NCBI GenBank assembly: GCA_963795935.1
Contig: CAWCJO010000015.1
Location: forward strand, 124,001-188,000
From: JAICMB01 sp963795935
Lineage (GTDB): Bacteria > Acidobacteriota > Terriglobia > Bryobacterales > Bryobacteraceae
Direction of reading: 5' to 3'
Length of the DNA: 64,000 nucleotides
Shown here: positions 34,618-42,023 of the stretch, piece after piece
Layout: each line of letters begins with the position of its first letter
Numbering within the stretch: the stretch's first letter is position 1
Notes under the pieces: model-generated
The model's database searches: none
The model's input: only the letters and a program-made list of their open reading frames with translations
What the model was told of the DNA's origin: nothing
Made by a program: the position numbers and the translations under genes

Positions 34618-35790
34618 CTATTTCGAGCCTCCCGCCGAGGCCTTCGCGTCCACGTCGACCCAGGCATGTTTCTTCGAACTCTCCAGGACTTTCTCGAGCA
34701 GTATCATCCCGTGCAGGCCATCCTCGAACGTCGGATATTCGACCGGCGCGGAGGGGTCGGCCACCTTGGCGTAGAAGCGCTTGAATACCTGCTTGTGGCA
34801 ATCGTCGTAGCCTTCGCTATGGCCGCCGGGAAGGTCGGCGTAGGCGGCCGCTTTCGGATAAAGCAAGGAAGGATCTTTCAGGATGAACTGGTTGGGCGTG
34901 TTGCGTTGACCGATCCATAATTCATCGGGACGCTCCTGGTTCCAGGCCACGCCGCACTTCGTCCCATAGATCTCGATCGTGAATTTGTTTTTGCATCCGG
35001 CCGACATTTGGCTGACCGAGAAGGCGCCGCGCGCGCGGTCGCCGAGGTGCAGCAGAACGGCGCCGAAATCGTCGGTGTCTATAGGAACTTCGGTGTAATC
35101 CTGCGGCCGCAACGTCTTGCCCGCGAACGTTTCGACCGCGCCTTTCGGCTTCTTGCGCGTTGTGTGGAACGTCATGAGATCGGCGCACACCGCCGTAATC
35201 TTGAGGCCGGTAAGGTGCTGGATCATGTCCATCCAATGGGAGCCGATATCGCCCATCGCGCGCAGCGCGCCGTTGTCCTTCGCATCGATGCGCCAATTCC
35301 AGTCGGTATCGTACAACAGCCAGTCCTGGTAATAAACGCCTTGAACAATGAGGACCTCGCCGAGATCTCCGGCCTCGATCATGCGGCGGATCTGTTGGAC
35401 GACGGGATAATATCGCAGGTTATGTTCCAGGCAGTTCGCTTTCCCAGTTTTCGCCGCTAGCGCCACGAGCTCGCGCGCTTCCTGGACGTTGACGGTGAAG
35501 GGCTTCTCGCAAAGGACGCTCTTGCCTGCGTCTAGAGCGGCTTTCGAGATCGGGTAATGCAAAGCATTGGGCGTCACAACGTGTACGGCTTCAATGGAGG
35601 GGTCGGCCAGAATGGTCTTGTAATCGCCGGTAGTGCGCGCCACGCCAATGGCATCGCCGAAGTCCTTGGCGAGTTGGTCGGTCAACGACGCCACGGCGGC
35701 GATCTCGACGTTGCCCAGGCGGCGTACCTGCTCGGCATGCACTTTTCCCATGAAACCGGTACCGATTATGGCTGTTTTTATTTTCCGCAT
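34618..35790 (-). CDS. Gfo/Idh/MocA-family oxidoreductase
   Basis: 390 residues. The NAD(P) Rossmann motif AIIGTGFMGKVHAEQVRRL, the catalytic-lysine motif SVLCEKPFTVNVQEA, NLRYYPVVQQIRRMIEAGDLG, and WNWRIDAKDNGALRAMGDIGSHWMD (active-site Asp and His) identify the family. No signal peptide is visible, so it is cytoplasmic. It oxidises or reduces a sugar or polyol; C3 oxidation is suggested by the coupled DUF1080 gene. ATG 35790 is followed directly by the family start MRKIKTAIIG. Confidence 0.92.
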   Translation of the reverse strand: MRKIKTAIIGTGFMGKVHAEQVRRLGNVEIAAVASLTDQLAKDFGDAIGVARTTGDYKTILADPSIEAVHVVTPNALHYPISKAALDAGKSVLCEKPFTVNVQEARELVALAAKTGKANCLEHNLRYYPVVQQIRRMIEAGDLGEVLIVQGVYYQDWLLYDTDWNWRIDAKDNGALRAMGDIGSHWMDMIQHLTGLKITAVCADLMTFHTTRKKPKGAVETFAGKTLRPQDYTEVPIDTDDFGAVLLHLGDRARGAFSVSQMSAGCKNKFTIEIYGTKCGVAWNQERPDELWIGQRNTPNQFILKDPSLLYPKAAAYADLPGGHSEGYDDCHKQVFKRFYAKVADPSAPVEYPTFEDGLHGMILLEKVLESSKKHAWVDVDAKASAGGSK

Positions 35791-35811
35791 GGTAAACTCG
35801 ATTCTACAGTA

Positions 35812-36150
35812 ATGCTAGTCCGCATTCGACTTCGCCGCGGTCCCAGTGTGCTGCGGAAGAGGCGAAAGAATCGTCATATCGCGCTCGCATCGGCGGCGCT
35901 GCTGACCCCTGCGGCGGTAACGGCTTTTGTTCTCGGCGTATGGCGGCTCGGCGCGGACCTGGGCTTCACGCGCGCGTTTGCGATCCAGTCCGGACTGCTC
36001 TCGCATTGGCAGGTCTGGTTCGCCATTTCGGTCGGGATTCAATTTTTGGCCGTTGTCCTGAACCGCTACGGCAGCCCTGAGCCCGAAATCCACGATCTGG
36101 AAATAGGCGCGGAGCAGGCGTCGGGCGTGGTGGAACACACCTCGGCGTGA
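35812..36150 (+). CDS. Small membrane protein of unknown function (112 aa)
   Basis: A basic N-terminus (VRIRLRRGPSVLRKRRKNRH) precedes a hydrophobic helix (IALASAALLTPAAVTAFVLGVW); a second helix lies at SHWQVWFAISVGIQFLAVVL. An acidic C-terminal tail follows (PEIHDLEIGAEQ). I do not recognise the family. It diverges from the Gfo/Idh/MocA gene with only 21 bp between starts. Confidence 0.6.
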   Translation: MLVRIRLRRGPSVLRKRRKNRHIALASAALLTPAAVTAFVLGVWRLGADLGFTRAFAIQSGLLSHWQVWFAISVGIQFLAVVLNRYGSPEPEIHDLEIGAEQASGVVEHTSA

Positions 36151-36299
36151 GGTATTGGGGCGCCGATCACTTTAAAATGAGCAGACTGCGTCTGATATCG
36201 TTTTCGAAGTCGGAGAAGCGAATGGCGTTGTCCCGTGTAATGCGCCCAATTGCGGCGGTCGAGCAGTTGCCCGTTTGCAGCAGGATCACCTTAGGCGGA
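36151..36299. other. Unassigned sequence, possible tail of a lost gene
   Basis: No intact gene. On the minus strand a short open stretch reads RITRDNAIRFSDFENDIRRS before a stop at 36167; it looks protein-like and may be the remnant end of a lost gene, but I cannot name it. It lies directly next to the argS fragment. Confidence 0.3.
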
Positions 36300-36537
36300 G
36301 CGCATCGAACGCGGTCACCGCGTTGCGCGTGTACTTCAGCATGAAATAGCGCAGCGCGCCCACGGCGATCTGCGTCGCCACTTTCCGGCGTTCTTGGCGG
36401 CTTCGGGGCGCCGCGAAGCGGCCTCTTCCAACTCCTTGTCAATCAATTTGTCGATCGGTTCGTCGGCCTTGACCCAAGGACCTTTTGCGCCCCGGCACCT
36501 GCACGTACGCCGGCCCTTGTCCTCTTTCCGAGGTCCA
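36300..36537 (-). pseudogene. argS gene fragment (decayed duplicate of 45012-45250)
   Basis: The DNA aligns over about 238 bp with the interior of argS at about 45012-45250 on the same strand, with many substitutions and several small indels. A long exact run is shared around 36331-36360 (CTTCAGCATGAAATAGCGCA). One frame still reads VKADEPIDKLIDKELEEAAS against VKADDLIDKLIEKALEEVAS in argS. There are no flanking argS parts and no start, so this is a relic of a partial duplication or of a second, lost argS. Confidence 0.85.
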
Positions 36538-36554
36538 GAGCCGGCTCGCTGATC

Positions 36555-37087
36555 GCAACTACGCTTGCCGGTCAAGTTCCCGAGTAAGCCAGGATTTGGC
36601 CAGCCTCCAATCGCGCATTACGGTTTGCGGGGAGACGTCGAGAATTTCCGCGCGGTCTCATCCACGCTGCATCCGCCGAAAAACCGCAATTCGACCACCC
36701 GGGCTTTCCTGGCGTCGAATTGCCCTAAAGCAGTGAGCGCGTCATCGACGGCGATCAACTCCGCCCCCGCCTGGACGAAACGTCCGGAATCGCGTCGAGG
36801 TCTACGGCCGAGGAATGGGCAACTCTTTGCGCCTGACTCCCGCGCTTGGCGCGTTCCGGGCGCGGGTCGCGTCGACCAGAATGCGGCGCATGACCTGGGC
36901 CGAGGCGGCGAAGAAGTGAAGGCGTCCCACCAATCCACCGCTTCAGCATTTACGAGCCGCAGATACGCTTCGTTGACTAATGCCGTAGTCTGTGGCTTCT
37001 GGCCGGGGCGCTCACGCCGTATCTGTAGTCTCGCATTGCGGCGGAGCTCGTCGTAAATCAGGGGCGCCAGCTTATCCAACGCAGCCT
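36555..37087 (-). pseudogene. Decayed ECF sigma factor gene (TIGR02999-like)
   Basis: In order on the minus strand: GNGDQAALDKLAPLIYDELR and QKPQTTALVNEAYLRLV (sigma region 2), then, one frame over, HFFAASAQVMRRILVDATRAR, then LGQFDARKARVVELRFFGG (region 4), then after a further shift AEILDVSPQTVMRDWRLAKS. The frame changes at least three times and a stop lies where the first ~12 residues should be. The order and motifs match the intact sigma gene at 41427. Breaks this dense point to a pseudogene. Confidence 0.75.
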
Positions 37088-37189
37088 GATCGCCGTTGCC
37101 TCATTCACCCGAAGATCCCCCGCAAAAATTGTTTCCCGCCATTGTAGGTTCTTTCTTGCCGGTTGCGCTTACCCGGGCGGAGGCGGGAG

Positions 37190-37699
37190 ATGAAAAGGTT
37201 TCGGCGGTTCTGGCGATATTGGCTCTGGTAAAAACAAGCGCCGTCGGCAAGAACGGGCGGGATGGCACATCGGCGGTAGCGGTCCTGATCCGTGATGAGG
37301 CCGGGATCCCGGGACGGGCGTTGGAGGTGGCCACGGCTCGCGCTGTGTTCGCGAAAGCGGACGTGCGCCTCAAATGGGTTTGGCGGATGCGAAACGACAT
37401 CCCGCCGAGCAACTTATCGCAATCGACATTACCTCAAAAACTCCCGAAAACTTTTATCGGGGCGCTCTGGCATACGCCCAGCCGCATGAAGGCGTTCACA
37501 TCAGAGTGTTCTACGACCGTCTCGAGGGCATGTCGGCGGAGTGCCCATGGTTCTGGCGCATGTGCTGGTCCACGAAATCACGCACATTCTGGAGGGCCTC
37601 AACGAACATTCGCAGGAGGGCATTATAAAGGCTCGCTGGACCTTTCAGGACTACAGGCGGATACAGAGCTTTGCCAAAAGAGACGCCACAAGGTTTTGA
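37190..37699 (+). pseudogene. Decayed secreted HExxH metalloprotease-like gene
   Basis: ATG 37190 follows a GGAGGCGGGAG site and MKR is followed, one frame over, by a signal-like SAVLAILALVKTSAVG. The rest appears in pieces: VAVLIRDEAGIPGRALEVAT, then (shift near 37375) GLADAKRHPAEQLIAIDITS and GVHIRVFYDRLEGMSAE, then (shift near 37530) VPMVLAHVLVHEITHILEGL and HSQEGIIKARWTFQDYRRIQ, stop at 37699. HEITH is a zinc-protease HExxH motif. This domain order is a small secreted acidobacterial family. At least three frameshifts make it non-functional as read. Confidence 0.7.
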
Positions 37700-37848
37700 G
37701 GTTTTCGCGCGGCGCGCGGCGAATTCCCGCTCCAGCCGCTCACGGAATACGTTCCCATGCTACTCGGGGCGTGGCGGGTTGGCAATGGAAAGGGCTGGCG
37801 GAGTGGGGCAAGAGTCTGCCCCCGATTTCGATCCCGTTCCGGCGAAGG

Positions 37849-38505
37849 TCAGCGCTTACCGGGCGCAGCCCTGCCTCGGACCGCGAAGGCGATCAGGAGC
37901 AACGCTGTCAACAGGGGGATCGTCATCGACGGCTCGGGCGTCACCATGGCGATCTCACTGGCGGTAACCGCGCCCGGGATGGAGAACCACGAGGTCCCGC
38001 CGGGAGCCAATTGCCCGTTACCCACGATCACGCAGGCGGCGGCGAGGCTGAAGCTGCAAAACGTCACGTTGGAGCTAATGTAATCGAACGCGTCAATCGT
38101 GTTATAGCCATGGTTGCACTGCGCCGCCGTCGGACCCGGCGAATAGATCGAAGCCAGCGGCGACCCGGTCCCCCTACAAGCGCCGTCATCATCGAAAGCG
38201 AAGGTCCCAGTGCCGGGCGCCACCGTAAAGAAGACTTTGAACAGGGGAATGGGAGACGCGTTGAGCACCCCAATCAGCGTATCGTCGCTGCCGTCGAACG
38301 GACCCAGGTCGGGGCTTGACGTGGACACCGTAAACGCTGTGGCGAATTCGGTCATGGGGTCCACGCCCGTGACAGAAATCAGAATCTCGCACCCGGTGGT
38401 GTCATGGCCCACCGCCGGACATTCCGTGAAACTTACAGGGGCCGCCAATGCAGGCAGAGCCGCCAATGTCATAAGTCCAACCGCTGCGATCAAGTGCCGC
38501 TTCAT
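37849..38505 (-). CDS. PEP-CTERM sorted secreted protein
   Basis: 218 residues. Signal peptide MKRHLIAAVGLMTLAALPALA, a Cys-containing body with a DDDG loop (FAFDDDGACRGTG), and a C-terminal PEP-CTERM signal: VTPEPSMTIPLLTALLLIAF followed by basic residues (RGRAAPGKR). PEP-CTERM proteins are cleaved and anchored by exosortase, which is not in this window. ATG 38505 has a GGAGGAGAG ribosome binding site. The body family is not recognised. Just upstream lies a remnant of the HAF-gene signal peptide belonging to the duplicated segment. Confidence 0.85.
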   Translation of the reverse strand: MKRHLIAAVGLMTLAALPALAAPVSFTECPAVGHDTTGCEILISVTGVDPMTEFATAFTVSTSSPDLGPFDGSDDTLIGVLNASPIPLFKVFFTVAPGTGTFAFDDDGACRGTGSPLASIYSPGPTAAQCNHGYNTIDAFDYISSNVTFCSFSLAAACVIVGNGQLAPGGTSWFSIPGAVTASEIAMVTPEPSMTIPLLTALLLIAFAVRGRAAPGKR

Positions 38506-38533
38506 ATCTCTCCTCCGAAATTCCTCTCCGGTA

Positions 38534-39055
38534 CTAATAGGATCGCCAAGAGTTTCATGGTTTTTACCTATACTACGTTGTAAACGGGAATCCGGTACTA
38601 AAGGGGTCATGCGGGCGATTGCCTGGTGGGGCCGGCGCGTATAAAATCGTTGGTGCCGTTCCATTTCTATGCAACCATTCCCCGCGCCGGAGCCGATCCG
38701 CGGAGAAACGACCCTGCTGCTGGAGCGCATCCAGCAGGGCGATCGGCAGGCGATCTCCCAACTCGCCTGCATCGCGCTCCCCGAGCTGCGCCGCCTGGCA
38801 GCGGCGTGCCTGCGTGGCCAGCCTCCCGATCACACCTGGTTTCCCACCGACCTTGTCAACGAGCTGTGGGTGCGCCTGCTGCGCCGTGAAACGATCGATT
38901 ACAGCAACCGCGCACACTTCATCGGCGCAGCCGCGCATCTCATGCGCGCCATTGTCACGGATCATGCCCGCGCTAGGCGCGCCGGTAAACGCTCCCCAGA
39001 TGCTAGCGGCCTCTCTCTCAACGCCGGAGCCGACGGCGGTCCGCGGCTTTCGGAT
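38534..39055 (+). repeat. Segmental duplication, copy 1
   Basis: This segment matches 41274-41813 at a constant offset of 2758 bp from 38553 to 39055, with scattered substitutions only; upstream of 38553 copy 1 lacks about 18 bp. It contains the first codons of the divergent HAF gene, the shared promoter region and the sigma gene up to region 2. Homology stops abruptly after TTTCGGAT at 39055. Confidence 0.9.
38619..38645 (+). promoter_or_regulatory. Probable promoter of truncated sigma gene
   Basis: TTGCCT (38619-38624) and TATAAA (38640-38645), spacer 15 bp, 23 bp before the ATG at 38669. The same site in the other copy reads TATACA, so this copy is, if anything, closer to consensus. Confidence 0.4.
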
Positions 39056-39115
39056 AACAATCAAGATTGCGCCCGTGAGCGCCGGCACGGTGGCGCTGCT
39101 GACCTCGCCCGCTAA
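38669..39115 (+). CDS. Truncated ECF sigma factor copy lacking region 4
   Basis: 148 residues. The first ~128 match the intact sigma factor at 41427 almost residue for residue (LLERIQQGDRQAISQLACIA, RAHFIGAAAHLMRAIVTDHA). After residue ~128 the homology ends at the duplication break and the ORF closes with about 20 unrelated residues (NNQDCARERRHGG). It keeps sigma region 2, which contacts core RNA polymerase and the -10 element, but lacks region 4. The frame is clean and its promoter is preserved. It may be a relic or an interfering half-sigma; I favour relic. Confidence 0.7.
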   Translation: MQPFPAPEPIRGETTLLLERIQQGDRQAISQLACIALPELRRLAAACLRGQPPDHTWFPTDLVNELWVRLLRRETIDYSNRAHFIGAAAHLMRAIVTDHARARRAGKRSPDASGLSLNAGADGGPRLSDNNQDCARERRHGGAADLAR

Positions 39116-39816
39116 TCTGGAGCCCGCGATTTCAGCCCGGAAACACTAGCGGCATTCAACAACTTTCTCCGGCGCACGCGATACCCTCCTGCTAGAGCCA
39201 GTAGCAGAGTCAGCAGCTCGCAATAGGACGATGGCTCCGGAGCGGGAACCGGGCCTTGTAGTTGCACGACGGGAGCACCCAGCGAGAAGGCGCTGCCCGC
39301 GGCGGAGCCGAACGTGGACACCTGGGGATTGGCGCCACCCGCTAAGCTCACGTCCAGGAACTCATTAGCGGAGCCGGTCGTCGGAAGCTCGTTGCCGAGG
39401 CCATCGAGGATCGCCACCGTGAACAGATCCGGCGTGCCCCCGGGGTCCGCTACGTTCGTCGTGTCAATCTGGAACGAGAGCTGTGTTCCGGGCGTGAAAT
39501 TTTCCACGTACTCGTTGAAGAACTGCGTATCGTTCAGCGTCACGCCCGACGCGAGATTTCCGGAAGCCCCGCCCGTTGCCGTTCCGCCGCCTAGCGGACT
39601 GCCGCCGGCGCCGAACAGGAAATTCGTTAGCTGCACCGTGTTGTTGTTCAAATCGATCGGCGAGCCGCTGCCGTCCAGAAACTGTAGATCGAGCGCGAAG
39701 GGGCCGCTTCCCACCAATGCGCTGGTATTCATGGTGAAGCTGTAATCGAGATCTGCTTTGGCAAAGGGCGCCAGCCAAAGTGCGAACGCAAATACGGGAA
39801 TGAAGCGTTTTATCAT
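39112..39816 (-). CDS. PEP-CTERM domain protein
   Basis: 234 residues. Signal peptide MIKRFIPVFAFALWLAPFAKA, a beta-rich Gly/Ser/Thr body (DLDYSFTMNTSALVGSGPFA, DLQFLDGSGSPIDLNNNTVQ, FGAGGSPLGGGTATGGASGN), and a sorting end: VPAPEPSSYCELLTLLLALA then YRVRRRKLL, with a longer than usual tail. This looks like an NF038129-type PEP-CTERM family. It lies 3 bp after the HAF-repeat gene on the same strand, so the two are probably one operon. No exosortase in the window. Confidence 0.85.
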   Translation of the reverse strand: MIKRFIPVFAFALWLAPFAKADLDYSFTMNTSALVGSGPFALDLQFLDGSGSPIDLNNNTVQLTNFLFGAGGSPLGGGTATGGASGNLASGVTLNDTQFFNEYVENFTPGTQLSFQIDTTNVADPGGTPDLFTVAILDGLGNELPTTGSANEFLDVSLAGGANPQVSTFGSAAGSAFSLGAPVVQLQGPVPAPEPSSYCELLTLLLALAGGYRVRRRKLLNAASVSGLKSRAPD

Positions 39817-39819
39817 CTC

Positions 39820-41316
39820 TTATCTCCCTCCTGGACCGGCCAGCACGCGGATGTTATAAGCAATGCCCGTCTGCGCCGTGTCAATGAATTCGATCGTGAC
39901 TGCGATGGGCACGCCGGGATCGAGAGTTGCCGCCGCAAGGTTCATATACGGGCTGCCCTGCGGAGTGGCGCACAAGGTGGCGCCGCTGATCCCGAACAGT
40001 GTGGCGTTGGACGGAACATTATCGAGCGCGATAGAAATCGGACCCGCGATCGAGGAGCCACCGGTATTCGTTACGGTGATTGCCTGGGTGAAGTGGCCGG
40101 TACCGTGGTTATAACGAAACCCGCCGCGAGTTATCGCAAGCTGGCTTGTCACATCGGCAGCGCAGGCGCCGGTGGGAGTTAGCAGATAGAAGGCCCCGCC
40201 ATCGCCGGCGGTGAATTGGCCGGCGTCGTTCAGCGAGCCCGGCGCGGGAAAGTCATCGGGGCCGAAGAGTCCCGCGGGCAATTGAATTGGCGTGGAGACG
40301 CCGTTCTGCCAGAGGTAGAATGAGCCGCCCTCGAAAGAAGATCCCCTGGCGGATTGGGGGCCGAGGTAAACCACTTGGCCGATGTTATTCAGAGAACCGT
40401 AGCCGCTCGGCCCGAGATCGTGCACGCCGTTGCCGTCCCAAATGACAACATGGTCCACGCCACCATCATCGACAAAGCCGTGCACGTCGCCGAGGTTGTT
40501 GATTTGTCCACCGGCCGCCGCCGGGAGGCTTCCCAATGGCAAGAACGAGTAGCTGCCGCTTGGCTGTATCAATGCTGGATCTTCGGCGGGGAAGCCGGGA
40601 ACAATGTAGGGAGGACCGCAGAAGAAATTGTTTACGGTCTGCACTACCTGATCGGCGTCGTTCATCGCGGGGGAGCCGACCCCGACCCCGGGGGCGTAAC
40701 CAGGCGGAACGGGCGGGCTCTTGCATATCGCTGGTATCGGAGTGGGCAGGATTCGGAAGTTAGCGCCACCGAAGACCCAAAATCTAGAGCATCCCTGTCC
40801 GCCCGGCTGATACGACGGGTAGCTGGTCGAGCCGAGGATATGTCCGGCCGCATTTAAGCCATAGGAGCCACTGGAGCCGGTTGTAGAACAGGTGCAACCT
40901 GCGCCACTGCAGGCGCCGGGAATGGGCGCGTCCGGCAAAACCGTTGGAACGCCGTTTGTCCATACCACGATGTGAGTCGTATTAGTGCCCGCTACCTGCA
41001 ATGTCCCGATTACCGTGCCGGAATCGTTGATGGCATAGGATTGCAGTTGGGCTAAGTAGGCGTAGCCGGAGGGGATCGGCAACGGGGTAATCACGCCGTT
41101 GTTCCAGACGGCGGGAAAGCGATCCACGCCGGCGCAGCCAGTGCCGCTCAGGCAGGTGTCGGCCAATACCTGTCCCTTGTTATTCAGTCCGATTAAATTA
41201 GCAATGCGGTACAAAGAACCCGCCGGGGACAGTGATGTGGCGGTATACGATTGCGCGGCGGCTCCCCCGGGGAGTAGTAGGATCGCCAGAGTTGAAAGGG
41301 ACCGTCCGGGTTTCAT
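39820..41316 (-). CDS. Secreted HAF-repeat-like protein
   Basis: 498 residues with signal peptide MKPGRSLSTLAILLLPGGAAA. The body repeats units of the kind xLNNxGQVxG followed by xAxxW or xLW (LIGLNNKGQVLADTCLSG, SYAINDSGTVIGTLQV, GLNAAGHILGSTSYPS, AMNDADQVVQTVNNFF, QINNLGDVHGFVDDGG, SLNNIGQVVYLGPQS, SLNDAGQFTAGDG), resembling the extracellular HAF family. The C-terminal part (TQAITVTNTGGSSIAGPISIAL) is Ig-like. It is the first gene of a unit with the PEP-CTERM protein and diverges from the intact sigma gene. The duplicated segment includes its first codons. Confidence 0.85.
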   Translation of the reverse strand: MKPGRSLSTLAILLLPGGAAAQSYTATSLSPAGSLYRIANLIGLNNKGQVLADTCLSGTGCAGVDRFPAVWNNGVITPLPIPSGYAYLAQLQSYAINDSGTVIGTLQVAGTNTTHIVVWTNGVPTVLPDAPIPGACSGAGCTCSTTGSSGSYGLNAAGHILGSTSYPSYQPGGQGCSRFWVFGGANFRILPTPIPAICKSPPVPPGYAPGVGVGSPAMNDADQVVQTVNNFFCGPPYIVPGFPAEDPALIQPSGSYSFLPLGSLPAAAGGQINNLGDVHGFVDDGGVDHVVIWDGNGVHDLGPSGYGSLNNIGQVVYLGPQSARGSSFEGGSFYLWQNGVSTPIQLPAGLFGPDDFPAPGSLNDAGQFTAGDGGAFYLLTPTGACAADVTSQLAITRGGFRYNHGTGHFTQAITVTNTGGSSIAGPISIALDNVPSNATLFGISGATLCATPQGSPYMNLAAATLDPGVPIAVTIEFIDTAQTGIAYNIRVLAGPGGR

Positions 41317-41813
41317 GATTTTTACCTATCCTACGTTGTAAACGGGAATCCGGTACTAAAGGGGTCATGCGGGCGATTGCCTTGCGGGGCTGGCGCGTAT
41401 ACAATCGTTGGTACCGTTCCATTGCCATGCAACCCTCCCCCGCGCCGGAGCCGATCCGCGGAGAAACGACCCTGCTGTTGGAGCGCATCCGGCAGGGCGA
41501 TCGGCAGGCGATCTCCCAACTCGCCTGGGTTGCGCTCCCCGAGCTGCGCCGCCTGGCGGCCGCCTGCCTGCGCGGGCAACCTCCCGATCACACCTGGTTT
41601 CCCACCGACCTTGTCAACGAGCTGTGGGTGCGCCTGCTGCGCCGTGAAACGATCGACTACAGCAACCGCGCGCACTTTATCGGCGCCGCCGCGCATCTCA
41701 TGCGCGCCATTGTCACGGATCATGCCCGCGCCAGGCGCGCCGGCAAACGCTCCCCGGATGCTGGCGGCCTCTCTCTCAATGCCGGAGCCGACGGCGGTCC
41801 GCGGCTTTCGGAT
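41274..41813 (+). repeat. Segmental duplication, copy 2 (probable parent)
   Basis: Parent-like copy of the segment at 38534-39055. Here both genes at its ends continue intact: the HAF gene to the left on the minus strand and the full sigma gene to the right. Confidence 0.9.
41377..41403 (+). promoter_or_regulatory. Probable promoter of the sigma-kinase operon
   Basis: TTGCCT (41377-41382) and TATACA (41398-41403), spacer 15 bp, 23 bp before the sigma ATG. A conserved GGGAATCCGGTACT upstream (41344-41357), identical in both copies, could instead be an ECF-type -35 region used for self-activation. Confidence 0.4.
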
Positions 41814-42023
41814 GATGAAGCCGCGCAACTCGTCACATTGGACGAATCGCTCACGCGTCTTGCGCAAATGAGCCCGCGCCAGGCGCAGGTTGTAGAAATG
41901 CGTTACTTCGCGGGCTTCACGGTCGAGGAGACAGCAGACGCACTGGGTCTGTCGGAAAAAACGATTAAGCGAGAATGGGCAGCCGCCAGGGCGTGGCTGC
42001 ACGGCGAGCTTCGTCAGGCATGA
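41427..42023 (+). CDS. ECF RNA polymerase sigma factor (TIGR02999-like)
   Basis: 198 residues. Region 2: LLERIRQGDRQAISQLAWVA, FPTDLVNELWVRLLRRETID, RAHFIGAAAHLMRAIVTDHA. Region 4: LDESLTRLAQMSPRQAQVVE, MRYFAGFTVEETADALGLSE, KTIKREWAAARAWL (helix-turn-helix). This group is common in acidobacteria and planctomycetes and often sits by a Ser/Thr kinase. Here its stop overlaps the kinase start (ATGA, 42020-42023). No anti-sigma gene is adjacent, so control by the kinase is likely. ATG 41427 chosen as the start conserved in both copies. Confidence 0.92.
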   Translation: MQPSPAPEPIRGETTLLLERIRQGDRQAISQLAWVALPELRRLAAACLRGQPPDHTWFPTDLVNELWVRLLRRETIDYSNRAHFIGAAAHLMRAIVTDHARARRAGKRSPDAGGLSLNAGADGGPRLSDDEAAQLVTLDESLTRLAQMSPRQAQVVEMRYFAGFTVEETADALGLSEKTIKREWAAARAWLHGELRQA

